Positions 7,066 through 14,148 of a stretch of 18,926 bases of DNA are shown here, piece after piece (the first letter of the stretch is position 1; each line of letters opens with the position of its first letter). The notes under the pieces are model-generated. The model was not told the origin of the DNA, ran no database searches, and saw nothing but the letters and a program-made list of their open reading frames with translations. A program made the translations under genes and the position numbers. The stretch is from the NCBI GenBank assembly GCA_051000345.1, contig JBPCOJ010000088.1, positions 1-18,926 of the forward strand, in the 5' to 3' direction. This DNA is from JBHENC01 sp051000345 (GTDB lineage: Bacteria; Acidobacteriota; Blastocatellia; Pyrinomonadales; Pyrinomonadaceae).

Positions 7066-8133
7066 ATGATAAAACCTTTCAAGATTCGTGATATTGAAAT
7101 CAATCCGCCGCTCGTGCTGTCGCCGATGGCGGGCGTCACAGACGTGTCGTTTCGTCGCCTTGTGAAGCAATGCGGCGGCGTCGGTTTGACTGTCTCCGAG
7201 TTTATTTCCGTCGAGGGATTGACGCGCAATAATCCGAAGTCGAAGCGGCAGATGCGTTTCTTTGAGGACGAGCGCCCGTATGCAGTGCAGATTTTCGGCG
7301 GGCAGCCGGAACGTATGCGCATGGCGGCGTTGATGGCGGAGGAAGTCGGCGCGGATATTCTGGACGTGAACTGCGGTTGCCCCGCGCCGAAGGTCGTCAA
7401 GCACGGCGGCGGCAGCGGACTCCTGCGCGATCTGCCACGCCTTGAAACGATTCTCAAGGAAATCAAAAAAGCGATCACGATTCCGCTTACCGTCAAGATT
7501 CGCGCGGGCTTTTACGATCACACGATCAACGCTGTCGAGACAGCGCGGATGGCTGAAGCGTGCGGCGCGGAACACATTGCTTTGCACGGGCGCACCAAGG
7601 AGCAGGGCTACAAGGGACTCGCCGATTGGGATTTGGTGCGGCAAGTGAAGGAAGCCGTGAGCGTGCCTGTCTCCGGCAGCGGCGACGTGACGACGATTGA
7701 AGATGCTTTCAGGAAGTGGGATGAAACGAAGTGCGACGGCGTTTTGATCGGACGCGGCGCAATGGCGAACCCCTGGATTTTCCGGCAGATTGAGGACGCG
7801 ATTGCCGGACGCACGCCCTTTCAGCCGACGCTCGCAGACAAGCGCAACATTCTTCTCGAATACTTCGATAGCTTGCGCGAAGATATGCCGGAACTTCCCG
7901 CCATCGGGCGCATGAAGCAACTCGCAGGGCAATTCACGCGCGGCTTAACCGGTGGTTCGAGATTCCGCCAAACCGTCTATCATTCGCACTCCGTCGAAGA
8001 AGTCCTCGACCGCATCGAAGAATACTTTGAGACCATCGCCGCCGGACGCGAATACTTCGGCGAAGAAGCGGCAAACGACGCGACGGAAGAAGCGCCCGCG
8101 CTCGATTCATGCGAAGCGGCAAGTCTCGCATGA
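7066..8133 (+). CDS. dusB: tRNA-dihydrouridine synthase B
   Basis: This FMN-dependent enzyme reduces uridine to dihydrouridine in tRNA using NADPH. The TIM barrel begins LVLSPMAGVTDVSFRRL, with FMN and substrate residues in the usual order. AVQIFGGQPE is followed by VNCGCPAPKVVKHGGGSGLL, where Cys105 (the one before Pro) is the expected catalytic acid. Then come KIRAGF, HGRTKEQGYKG, the phosphate-binding VSGSGDV and IGRGAMANPWIF. The C-terminal helical domain follows (FQPTLADKR to RKTVYHSHS-type sequence, here RQTVYHSHS). The length of 355 residues fits the DusB subgroup, with an added Glu/Ala-rich tail. No Shine-Dalgarno sequence is visible before ATG 7066. The stop lies 2 nt from the end of the convergent gene, so the two mRNA ends must overlap. 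Confidence 0.93.
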   Translation: MIKPFKIRDIEINPPLVLSPMAGVTDVSFRRLVKQCGGVGLTVSEFISVEGLTRNNPKSKRQMRFFEDERPYAVQIFGGQPERMRMAALMAEEVGADILDVNCGCPAPKVVKHGGGSGLLRDLPRLETILKEIKKAITIPLTVKIRAGFYDHTINAVETARMAEACGAEHIALHGRTKEQGYKGLADWDLVRQVKEAVSVPVSGSGDVTTIEDAFRKWDETKCDGVLIGRGAMANPWIFRQIEDAIAGRTPFQPTLADKRNILLEYFDSLREDMPELPAIGRMKQLAGQFTRGLTGGSRFRQTVYHSHSVEEVLDRIEEYFETIAAGREYFGEEAANDATEEAPALDSCEAASLA

Positions 8134-8135
8134 AT

Positions 8136-8675
8136 TTATCGGCTCAACCTGTTTTTAGCTTGCGTCTTGATAATGCTTTCCCAGTAATCTCCCATTTGCC
8201 CGCGATTCATAAACTGTTCTACTTTAATGCCAACTCGCGGCCATATATCGGGATTAGCTTCTGCCAGAAATGATTGCGTATGCGGCAAACGTGCGTACAG
8301 AGAGAACACTGCATTCTCAACCGTGTTGTAGTAAGGCAGCATCCATTTCAACTCAGAGTCCAGTTCGCCAGCTTCGATTCTTCGCTCTAACGCTTCAAAG
8401 ACTTTCAGGCTCGTGATTTCAGGTAAGTCGAGGATACCAGAGAAACATGATGGCTCGGTAGAGTGATACCAGCATAGGAATACTGCTCGCTTCAAGGCTT
8501 CTAGCCCTTCGCTCTCTGACTCAATTAGTTCGACATACGCTTCATAAATCCTTCCGTACTCACGATACACTCCGCTTCTCTGAAGCTTTTCATGTTTTTC
8601 TTCCATCAAGCCTTCAACGCTATCCACCCGTGAGCGAAGCTGCTGTTCCATCACAGTCAAAGCATCAATTTTCAT
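8136..8675 (-). CDS. Hypothetical protein, low-GC gene of unknown family
   Basis: I do not recognise this 179-residue protein. It is soluble, mostly alpha-helical by eye and slightly acidic, with no signal peptide or membrane segment. It begins MKIDALTVMEQQLRSRVDSV and includes YREYGRIYEAYVELIESESE, FLCWYHSTEPSCFSGILDLP and LPYYNTVENAVFSLYARLPH, and ends QAKNRLSR. An upstream start at 8741 would overlap the NDH-2 gene, so ATG 8675, 22 nt after that gene's stop, is preferred. Hand counts of three 60-bp lines inside it give about 43-47% GC, against roughly 60-70% in sampled lines of neighbouring genes. It also uses AT-rich codons more freely. This suggests acquisition by transfer. It may be expressed by readthrough from the NDH-2 gene. 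Confidence 0.72.
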   Translation of the reverse strand: MKIDALTVMEQQLRSRVDSVEGLMEEKHEKLQRSGVYREYGRIYEAYVELIESESEGLEALKRAVFLCWYHSTEPSCFSGILDLPEITSLKVFEALERRIEAGELDSELKWMLPYYNTVENAVFSLYARLPHTQSFLAEANPDIWPRVGIKVEQFMNRGQMGDYWESIIKTQAKNRLSR

Positions 8676-8697
8676 AACTACAAAGCAAGCTAATTTA

Positions 8698-9936
8698 TTA
8701 TTGGTTGTTGAAACCGAGCGGGCGCGGGTCTGTGCCTTCAAAGAACCAGCTTGCGCCGACTTTCAATCGGTGATGCCATGTCGGAAGGCGCGCTGTGTAG
8801 GCCGTGAAGCGTGCGTCGCGCCCGGATACTCCGCCGATGACATGGCCGCCGATTTCAAACGCGGCGCTACGTGTGCCGAGACTCACGGCGGAACCGATTT
8901 CGGCGAAGTGTTTGGTTTGAAGCGGCTTGCCTGAAAGATACGCTTTGATGTTGGCAGCGACGAGTCCTGCTTCCTGATTGGCGAGTTGCGCCGTTCCTGC
9001 AAGGTGCGGATCGATGTTTGTGTAGCGCGCGATGTCGCCGAGCGCGAAAACATTTTCATGCCCGCGCGCCTGCAAAGTATCTTCGACGACGATGAGGCCG
9101 CGTTCGTCTTTTTCAAGATTCAAGGATTCGACGAGTGGATTGACGCGCACGCCGCCAGTCCACACGACTGCCGCCGCTTCCATTTCCGTTTGCTTGCCAG
9201 CATGTTCAAAAGTCAATCCGCTGGCCGTGATGCGACGCACAATCGTTTCCGTGTTGACCTCTATGTGTTTTTCGCGCAAGGTTTCTTCGACATAGCGGCG
9301 CATGTCTTCGCCCATGCCCGGCACAACGCGATCCGTCATTTCAAGAATCAGCAAACGCGATTCGCCGCGCAAGCCCCGCCGTGTGAAAGCATCGCTTAAC
9401 AAGTCCGCCATCTTGGTCGCAGTTTCGACGCCGCTTGCGCCCGCGCCGACGACGACAAACGTCGCTGCTCGTTGCGCGTCCTGCGGCGCGGCGTCGGGCG
9501 GGATACGGTCGAGCGCTTGAATCATGCGATTGCGCAAAGCGTCTGCCCCTTCGATAGTGCGAAAGGGCAGCGCGTGTTCCGCCGCGCCTTCGACGCCCGC
9601 AAAGCTTGCGACGCCGCCGCACGCGAGCAGCAGCACATCGTAGCCGACGCGACGCGTGCGGCCTGCGATGCTTACCTCCTGTTTATCCAGATCAATTTCC
9701 GTCGCTTCGCCGCGAATAAAACGCGTGCCGTCGTCAAGCAATTCTTTGTAGCGCGGCGCGATTTGCCATGCTTCAACTTCGCCGCTCAAGTATTCGTAGA
9801 GCATCGGCGTGAAAAGAAAATGGTCTTCGCGGCTGACCAGAGTAATTTCAGCTTGTCCGCCCGCGAGATGCAGTGCCGTGAAAAGGCCGCCGAAGCCGCC
9901 GCCGAGAATCAGTACGCGCGCTTGTTCGTGTGCCAT
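8698..9936 (-). CDS. ndh: Type II NADH dehydrogenase (NDH-2)
   Basis: This FAD enzyme passes electrons from NADH to quinone at the inner membrane without pumping protons. The 412-residue protein shows both Rossmann folds: the FAD-binding ILGGGFGGLFTALHL (residues 10-24) and the NADH-binding VVVGAGASGVETATKM (161-176). These are followed by VWTGGVRVNPL (259-269), FALGDIA with the FAD-binding Asp (298-304), and AQLANQEA (316-323), which fits the AQxAxQ quinone-site motif of NDH-2. The C-terminal region has amphipathic rather than strongly hydrophobic character, as expected for a peripheral membrane enzyme. No Shine-Dalgarno sequence is visible before ATG 9936. It could head a two-gene transcript with the low-GC gene behind it. 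Confidence 0.92.
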   Translation of the reverse strand: MAHEQARVLILGGGFGGLFTALHLAGGQAEITLVSREDHFLFTPMLYEYLSGEVEAWQIAPRYKELLDDGTRFIRGEATEIDLDKQEVSIAGRTRRVGYDVLLLACGGVASFAGVEGAAEHALPFRTIEGADALRNRMIQALDRIPPDAAPQDAQRAATFVVVGAGASGVETATKMADLLSDAFTRRGLRGESRLLILEMTDRVVPGMGEDMRRYVEETLREKHIEVNTETIVRRITASGLTFEHAGKQTEMEAAAVVWTGGVRVNPLVESLNLEKDERGLIVVEDTLQARGHENVFALGDIARYTNIDPHLAGTAQLANQEAGLVAANIKAYLSGKPLQTKHFAEIGSAVSLGTRSAAFEIGGHVIGGVSGRDARFTAYTARLPTWHHRLKVGASWFFEGTDPRPLGFNNQ

Positions 9937-10056
9937 GCGTTTTGTAGTCCGTTCGTCTCAAATTTTGGAACAGATTAGCAGAAAGCCTTCGCCCTTGCAT
10001 GCATATTGTGAAACTTTTAACATCGAATGCTTGGCTTTGAGATTTGGGCGGTTGGC

Positions 10057-10086
10057 TGGACAAGCATCAAAGCCGCGTGTTAAATT
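10057..10086 (+). promoter_or_regulatory. Promoter candidate for rpsO
   Basis: TGGACA (10057-10062) is followed 17 bp later by TTAAAT (10080-10085). Alternatively TG-T-TAAATT at 10078-10086 reads as an extended -10. The start would be near 10092, giving a leader of about 70 nt that contains the hairpin described separately. Confidence 0.5.
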
Positions 10087-10109
10087 GTGGCGAAATTTAA
10101 GTTTAGCGG

Positions 10110-10149
10110 TTGCCGCCCGTAACGGCGGGCAAACTGCGGTCTGGGAGGG
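10110..10149 (+). promoter_or_regulatory. rpsO leader hairpin and ribosome binding site (possible S15 autoregulation)
   Basis: TTGCCGCC (10110-10117) pairs with GGCGGGCAA (10124-10132) with one bulged G and a 6-nt loop CGTAAC. The purine-rich site GGGAGGG follows at 10143-10149, 12 nt before the GTG start. S15 represses its own translation through leader RNA structures in many bacteria, and the structures differ between phyla. The hairpin is seen; its role is inferred. Confidence 0.4.
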
Positions 10150-10161
10150 CCATCTAGCATA

Positions 10162-10431
10162 GTGCCATTAGCCAAAGAAACGAAGGAACAGATTTTAACG
10201 GATTTTCGCACGCATGAATCCGACACAGGCTCGCCGCAAGTACAGGTTGCGCTTTTAAGCAAGCGCATCGGCGAGTTGACAGAGCATTTCAAAACACACA
10301 AGAAGGACAACCATTCGCGGCGCGGCCTGCTCAAGATGGTCTCGCAACGCAGAAGCCTGCTCGATTACCTCAAGCGCACGAACATCGAGAGTTATCACCA
10401 AATGGTGGAACGGCTCGGCCTGCGTCGTTAA
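10162..10431 (+). CDS. rpsO: Small ribosomal subunit protein S15
   Basis: This primary 16S rRNA-binding protein of the 30S platform is 89 residues long, exactly the family length. Diagnostic segments are GDTGSPQVQVALL-like (here ESDTGSPQVQVALLSKRIGE), LTEHFKTHKKDNHSRRGLL and RRSLLDYLKRTNIESYHQMV, ending RLGLRR. The start codon is GTG at 10162, supported by GGGAGGG at 10143-10149 and by the conserved N-terminus. As in many bacteria, pnp comes next on the same strand, but here 466 bp away with a terminator-like hairpin in between. The usual readthrough cotranscription may therefore be reduced. Confidence 0.97.
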   Translation: MPLAKETKEQILTDFRTHESDTGSPQVQVALLSKRIGELTEHFKTHKKDNHSRRGLLKMVSQRRSLLDYLKRTNIESYHQMVERLGLRR

Positions 10432-10650
10432 ATTGAGCTGCGTCGTCGAATCGAAAAGCGGTAAATTGAAAAGCAAGTGAATTTTTCAAGCGGGTGAGAG
10501 AGTACGGAAACACCTTCGAGTTTCCTGAATCGTTAGCAGTCAAGCATCCGTCGAAGTGCTTGGCGTATCGAGTGCCGAACGTGACGGCGCGACTCGAACG
10601 CGAGCGGATGCCGCACCGAGCGAGTGAGCTTAAGCAAAGCGCACACCACC

Positions 10651-10703
10651 AAAAGGCGGCACGAGCTTCTCACGTAAATAGAGGCTCGGTGCCGCTTTTC
10701 TTA
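10651..10703 (+). terminator. Terminator-like hairpin between rpsO and pnp
   Basis: AAAAG (10651-10655) pairs with CTTTT (10695-10699), CGGCAC (10657-10662) with GTGCCG (10689-10694), and GAGC (10663-10666) with GCTC (10684-10687), with single bulged G on each side. The 3' side ends CTTTTCTT. The stem is about 15 bp with a T-rich end, so it should stop or slow transcription leaving rpsO. Confidence 0.65.
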
Positions 10704-10769
10704 TCACACAAAAAGGGGTTTCGGAGAAGCGTGTCGCTCGCCGCCATCGCACGTTGTCGAAATGTGCTG

Positions 10770-10850
10770 TCGGCTTTAACGCTGCCGAAAACCATGCAAA
10801 CAAATCTAAGAGAGCCGGGCGCGACGCGAACGAGACGACAAGGCGCGCCC
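10770..10850 (+). promoter_or_regulatory. pnp leader stem-loops
   Basis: Two inverted repeats precede pnp: TCGGC (10770-10774) with GCCGA (10784-10788), and GGGCGCG (10817-10823) with CGCGCCC (10844-10850) around a 20-nt A/G/C-rich loop. In E. coli, PNPase controls its own mRNA through an RNase III-cut leader hairpin, so a similar use is possible here. This is inference from position. Confidence 0.35.
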
Positions 10851-10897
10851 GCTGCCCTTGGCAACAAGTGTTGTTGTTTGAAGGAGACGAATAAAAG

Positions 10898-13039
10898 ATG
10901 CCAGTTAAGAAATATTTGAAGGAATCCATTAAGCTCGGCGACAAGGAATTGAGCGTCGAAACCGGACGCGTCGCCAAGCAAGCGAATGGCTCGATTGTCA
11001 TACGCTACGGCGACACGATGTTGCTCGTCGCCGCCGTCGGCGCGCAAAGCCCGCGCGAGGGCATAGATTTTTTCCCGCTCACGGTTGAATACCGCGAACC
11101 CTTTTCTTCTGCCGGGCGCATTCCCGGCAACTATTTCCGTCGTGAAGGCCGCCCGAGCGAAAAGGAAGTTTTAACCTCGCGCCTTATTGATCGTCCCTGC
11201 CGCCCGCTTTTCACAGCAGGCTATCGCAACGAAACGCAAGTCATCGCTTCCACGCTCTCCGCAGACCCGGACAATGACCCTGACGTGATTGCGATTACCG
11301 GAGCGAGCTGCGCGCTCTATCTCTCGGACATTCCGTTTACGACGCCGATTGCGGGCGTCCGCATAGGTCTCATCGAAGGCCGCTACATTATCAATCCGAC
11401 GTATGACGAGCGGCGCGAATCGCGTCTTAACTTGATTGTTGCCGGAACCGAAGAAGCCATCGTGATGGTCGAAGCGGGCGCACAGGAAGTCTCCGAAGAG
11501 ATTATGGTCGAAGCCTTGATGCTTGCGCACAAGGAAATCAATCGCCTGTGCCGCTGGCAAAAGGAACTCTACAAAGCTTTAGATATTCAGAAAAGGGAAG
11601 TCGTCGCGCCGCAACTCAATGAAGAGATGATCGGCGAGTTAGAGAGAAACTATGGCGACAAACTTCGCGCCGCGCTCGACACAACGCAGCAGGACAAAAT
11701 CGAATCTTACGCGATGGTCGATGCACTCAAAAAGGAAGTCGTCGGCGGCTACCCGGAAGACAACGCTGAACAGCGCGGGATGGCGAAAAAGATTTTCGAT
11801 CACTTGAAGGAAAAGATTTTCCGCGACGACATTTTGAATAAGCGCCGCCGTCCGGATGGCCGCCGCTTCTCGGAAATTCGCCCGATCACTTGCGAAGTCG
11901 GCTGGCTGCCGCGCACGCACGGTTCCGCTCTTTTCACGCGCGGCGAAACGCAGGCCATCGTGACCACGACGCTCGGCACGAAAGACGACGAGCAGTACAT
12001 GGACGATCTGGAAAAAGGCGAAATCAAGCGCCGCTTTCTGCTGCATTATAATTTCCCGCACTATTCGGTTGGCGAAGTCGGGCGCTTCGGATCGAGCAGC
12101 CGCCGCGAAATCGGTCATGGCGCTCTGGCACGCCGCGCTATTGAAGTCGTGCTGCCGGATGAATCTGAATTTCCATACACCTTGCGCGTCGTCTCCGACA
12201 TTTCCGAATCGAATGGCTCGTCATCAATGGCTTCCATTTGCGGCGGCGTGTTGTCGTTAATGGATGCGGGCGTTCCCTTGAAGGCTCCTGTCGCGGGCGT
12301 CGCAATGGGACTCGTGATGGAAGGCAACAAATACGCGATTCTATCCGACATCGCGGGCGCGGAAGACCACTACGGCGACATGGATTTCAAAGTCGCTGGC
12401 ACACGCAACGGCATCACAGCCCTGCAAATGGACATCAAAATCGGCGGCATCAACGCGCAGATTATGTCCGAAGCTCTGGCGCAGGCTAACAAAGGCCGTA
12501 TGCACATTCTGGAGATCATGGAGCAAACGCTCGCCGAATCGCGCGAGGATATTTCGCAGCACGCGCCGCGTATTATCCAGATCAAGATTAACCCGGATAA
12601 GATACGCGACGTAATCGGGCCGGGCGGCAAAATCATTCGCTCCATCGTCGAAGAGACGGGCGCGAAGATAGACGTGGAAGATGACGGTACTGTTTCTATT
12701 TCGACTGCCGATAGCGCGGCGGCGCAGGCTGCCTTGAATCGCATTCGCGGATTGACGGCAGAAGCGGAAATCGGCCAGAAGTATCTCGGCACGGTTTCGC
12801 GCATCGTCGATTTCGGCGCGTTCGTCGAAGTTTTCCCGGGCACGGACGGGCTTTTGCACATTTCTGAAATCGCTGACCACCGCGTTAAAGACGTGCGCGA
12901 CGAATTAAAGGAAGGCCAGCAGATTCTCGTCAAGTGCATCGGCAAGGAAGGCAACAAGATCAAGCTGTCGCGCAGAGCCGTGTTGCGCGATGAGAAACCG
13001 GCGACGGAAACTGCCGCCGCGACCGACGAAGTAGAATAA
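10898..13039 (+). CDS. pnp: Polyribonucleotide nucleotidyltransferase (PNPase)
   Basis: This 3'-to-5' phosphorolytic exoribonuclease forms a trimer and degrades mRNA in the cytoplasm. The 713-residue length is typical. Order of parts: first RNase PH-like domain (VETGRVAKQANGSIVIRYGD, SRLIDRPCRPLF); helical linker; catalytic second RNase PH domain (RPDGRRFSEIRPI, RTHGSALFTRGETQA, and GAEDHYGDMDFKVAG around residue 490 with the expected catalytic aspartates); KH domain with GPGG near residue 573 (RDVIGPGGKIIRSIV); and S1 domain from about residue 625 (VSRIVDFGAFVEVFPGTDGL). AAGGAG at 10881-10886 lies 11 nt before ATG 10898. It follows rpsO as in many genomes. No key residue appears missing. Confidence 0.97.
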   Translation: MPVKKYLKESIKLGDKELSVETGRVAKQANGSIVIRYGDTMLLVAAVGAQSPREGIDFFPLTVEYREPFSSAGRIPGNYFRREGRPSEKEVLTSRLIDRPCRPLFTAGYRNETQVIASTLSADPDNDPDVIAITGASCALYLSDIPFTTPIAGVRIGLIEGRYIINPTYDERRESRLNLIVAGTEEAIVMVEAGAQEVSEEIMVEALMLAHKEINRLCRWQKELYKALDIQKREVVAPQLNEEMIGELERNYGDKLRAALDTTQQDKIESYAMVDALKKEVVGGYPEDNAEQRGMAKKIFDHLKEKIFRDDILNKRRRPDGRRFSEIRPITCEVGWLPRTHGSALFTRGETQAIVTTTLGTKDDEQYMDDLEKGEIKRRFLLHYNFPHYSVGEVGRFGSSSRREIGHGALARRAIEVVLPDESEFPYTLRVVSDISESNGSSSMASICGGVLSLMDAGVPLKAPVAGVAMGLVMEGNKYAILSDIAGAEDHYGDMDFKVAGTRNGITALQMDIKIGGINAQIMSEALAQANKGRMHILEIMEQTLAESREDISQHAPRIIQIKINPDKIRDVIGPGGKIIRSIVEETGAKIDVEDDGTVSISTADSAAAQAALNRIRGLTAEAEIGQKYLGTVSRIVDFGAFVEVFPGTDGLLHISEIADHRVKDVRDELKEGQQILVKCIGKEGNKIKLSRRAVLRDEKPATETAAATDEVE

Positions 13040-13059
13040 ATTTCTTCGGCAAAAGACCG

Positions 13060-13109
13060 CGAAAGGGCAAAAGTTTAAGCGGCAATTCACACACGCTTTT
13101 GCCCTTTCG
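13060..13109 (+). terminator. Long hairpin after pnp, probable terminator
   Basis: CGAAAGGGCAAAAG (13060-13073) pairs perfectly over 14 bp with CTTTTGCCCTTTCG (13096-13109) around a 22-nt loop. The T run lies within the stem and only GTTGTC-like sequence follows. It may therefore act partly as a terminator and partly as a 3'-end stabiliser. Confidence 0.6.
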
Positions 13110-13140
13110 TTGTCGGACGCGCACCTTCCATGTTTATTTC

Positions 13141-13170
13141 TTGACAGGCAAGCGGTAAGACGGGTTTAAT
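13141..13170 (+). promoter_or_regulatory. Strong sigma70-type promoter
   Basis: TTGACA (13141-13146), 18-bp spacer, TTTAAT (13165-13170): 11 of 12 consensus bases. Transcription would begin near 13177, either giving the PEP-CTERM gene a leader of about 330 nt or making a separate small RNA. Confidence 0.6.
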
Positions 13171-13375
13171 GCCTCACGAAATTGTCACACGCATACGGGT
13201 CGAAACCTCCTTACGAAATTGGAATCCAGGCGGGATTCGGCGTCTTTCTCTAAAGAATGAGGAAAACATAGTTTTCTTCATCTCGCAGGGATTATGAACG
13301 GCGCAAACGCCACACTTTGAAATAACATTGCCGCCTGTCAGCCTTAAAGCTTAGTAAAAAAGCGGTTGCCGGTTA

Positions 13376-13404
13376 ATTCGCAAAAAGACGGCGAATGTTA
13401 TAAC
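13376..13404 (+). promoter_or_regulatory. Extended -10 promoter with inverted repeat, proximal to the PEP-CTERM gene
   Basis: TG-T-TATAAC at 13396-13404 is an extended -10. The inverted repeat ATTCGC (13376-13381)/GCGAAT (13391-13396) occupies the -35 zone, as an activator or repressor site would. The start would be near 13411, about 95 nt before the ATG. Confidence 0.45.
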
Positions 13405-13505
13405 TGAATTGAAATTTTTGAGTGCCTGTTGAAAGCGGACTTCTTGAAATAGTCTCGCAAACATGAAAGTCCGGCACGGAAGGATCCAAGGAGGATTTCC
13501 CAATC

Positions 13506-14144
13506 ATGAGGAATCGAGCTTTTCGCCCCATTGCTACGATACTCAGTCTCTTGCTCGCGGCGGCAGTGCCAGCGCAAGCCAGCCCGCTTGCGTTCGCAGA
13601 TGTCGTGCAAGTCATCGGCGGCGGACACGCCGGAGTTCAAGACTTGCGCCTGCGCACAGTTTCGCAAAGCAACTCGACACAGACTGCCGACAGCAACGCT
13701 TCAAACGGCGCTTCGTCTTCAACAACTTCAGGAAACGCTTCTTCTTCCTTGACCGCTCCGGGCGGCAACGTCATCGCGCGACAGGATTCATCCGGCGGCA
13801 ACGTCGAAACCATTCAAACGGGCGACATCTCCGGCACCATCTGCGACTGCGGCGAAATCGCCATTCCGGGCGGCGGCGGATTCCCGAAATTGGCGCTGCT
13901 CGGACTCGCCGCGATTCCGCTCGCGTTTATTCACGGCGGCAAAGACACGCCGACTGTTGAAAACCCGCCGGTTCCGCCGCAGCCGACGCCGGGCATACCG
14001 CCGACTACGCCCGTCCCGGAACCCGCGACGCTTCTGCTTTTCGGTTCCGGTCTCGCGGCCTTGAGCGCCAGCGCGCGCCGCCGCCATGCACGCAGCAAAA
14101 TGCTTGTCGGGCAAAGTGCCAGCAGCTTGACGGAGGAGGTTTAA
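13506..14144 (+). CDS. PEP-CTERM sorting-signal secreted protein
   Basis: This 212-residue exported protein starts with a signal peptide (residues 1-25, cleavage after AQA). A Ser/Thr/Asn/Gln-rich low-complexity part follows (51-110) with a CxC (ICDCGE). Next is a glycine stretch and an internal hydrophobic segment (FPKLALLGLAAIPLAFI, 126-142), then a proline/threonine linker. The C-terminal sorting signal is VPEPATLLLFGSGLAALSAS followed by ARRRHARSK (from 170). PEP-CTERM signals are cut by exosortase, usually in exopolysaccharide-making Gram-negatives; no exosortase gene lies in this window. Oddities are the second hydrophobic segment and 13-14 residues after the basic cluster. AAGGAGG at 13488-13494 precedes ATG 13506 by 11 nt. 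Its last codons form the ribosome binding site of the next gene. Confidence 0.85.
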   Translation: MRNRAFRPIATILSLLLAAAVPAQASPLAFADVVQVIGGGHAGVQDLRLRTVSQSNSTQTADSNASNGASSSTTSGNASSSLTAPGGNVIARQDSSGGNVETIQTGDISGTICDCGEIAIPGGGGFPKLALLGLAAIPLAFIHGGKDTPTVENPPVPPQPTPGIPPTTPVPEPATLLLFGSGLAALSASARRRHARSKMLVGQSASSLTEEV

Positions 14145-14148
14145 GCCG

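Larger units (their letters stand above)
10432..10897 (+). other. Non-coding rpsO-pnp intergenic stretch
   Basis: No convincing gene lies in these 466 bp; the long frame crossing it (10494-10919) is Arg-rich, has no family character and runs into pnp. What it holds, in order: an AT-rich 7-bp hairpin just after rpsO (TTGAAAA 10466-10472 with TTTTCAA 10483-10489), an inverted repeat TCGAGT/ACTCGA (10568-10573, 10592-10597), the strong terminator-like hairpin at 10651-10699, and leader hairpins before pnp. E. coli has a small RNA (SraG) at the same place, so a transcript here would not be surprising. No sequence kinship is claimed. Confidence 0.6.
13040..13505 (+). other. Structured non-coding stretch before the PEP-CTERM gene
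   Basis: No gene is supported in these 466 bp. Contents in order: the pnp 3' hairpin; a near-consensus promoter at 13141-13170; a direct repeat ACGAAATTG (13176-13184 and 13213-13221); a 6-bp hairpin GAATCC/GGATTC (13222-13238); an 11-bp hairpin at 13257-13281 (ATGAGGAAAAC with GTTTTCTTCAT, 3-nt loop, one G-T pair); an inverted repeat ATTCGC/GCGAAT (13376-13396) beside an extended -10; and a leader hairpin CGGACTT/AAGTCCG (13436-13442, 13467-13473). I could not match it to a known riboswitch class. Confidence 0.6.

Noticed and set aside
7051..7932. 293-codon minus-strand frame covering dusB
   Set aside because: It is opposite the conserved Dus motifs and its translation shows no recognisable domain; shadow frame.
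10585..10605. Minus-strand T-arm-like sequence (GCGTTCGAGTCGC) suggesting a tRNA
   Set aside because: Only a 4-bp T stem forms, and no acceptor, D or anticodon arm fits on either side.
10494..10919. 141-codon frame between rpsO and pnp
   Set aside because: It runs through the terminator-like hairpin and into pnp, is Arg/Ala-rich with no ribosome site, and has no family resemblance.
13177..13505. c-di-GMP or another known riboswitch before the PEP-CTERM gene
   Set aside because: I looked for the conserved core sequences of common classes and did not find them; only generic hairpins are visible.
13398..13667. 89-codon minus-strand frame before and inside the PEP-CTERM gene
   Set aside because: It overlaps the signal-peptide coding region and the promoter zone and has no ribosome site or recognisable domain.
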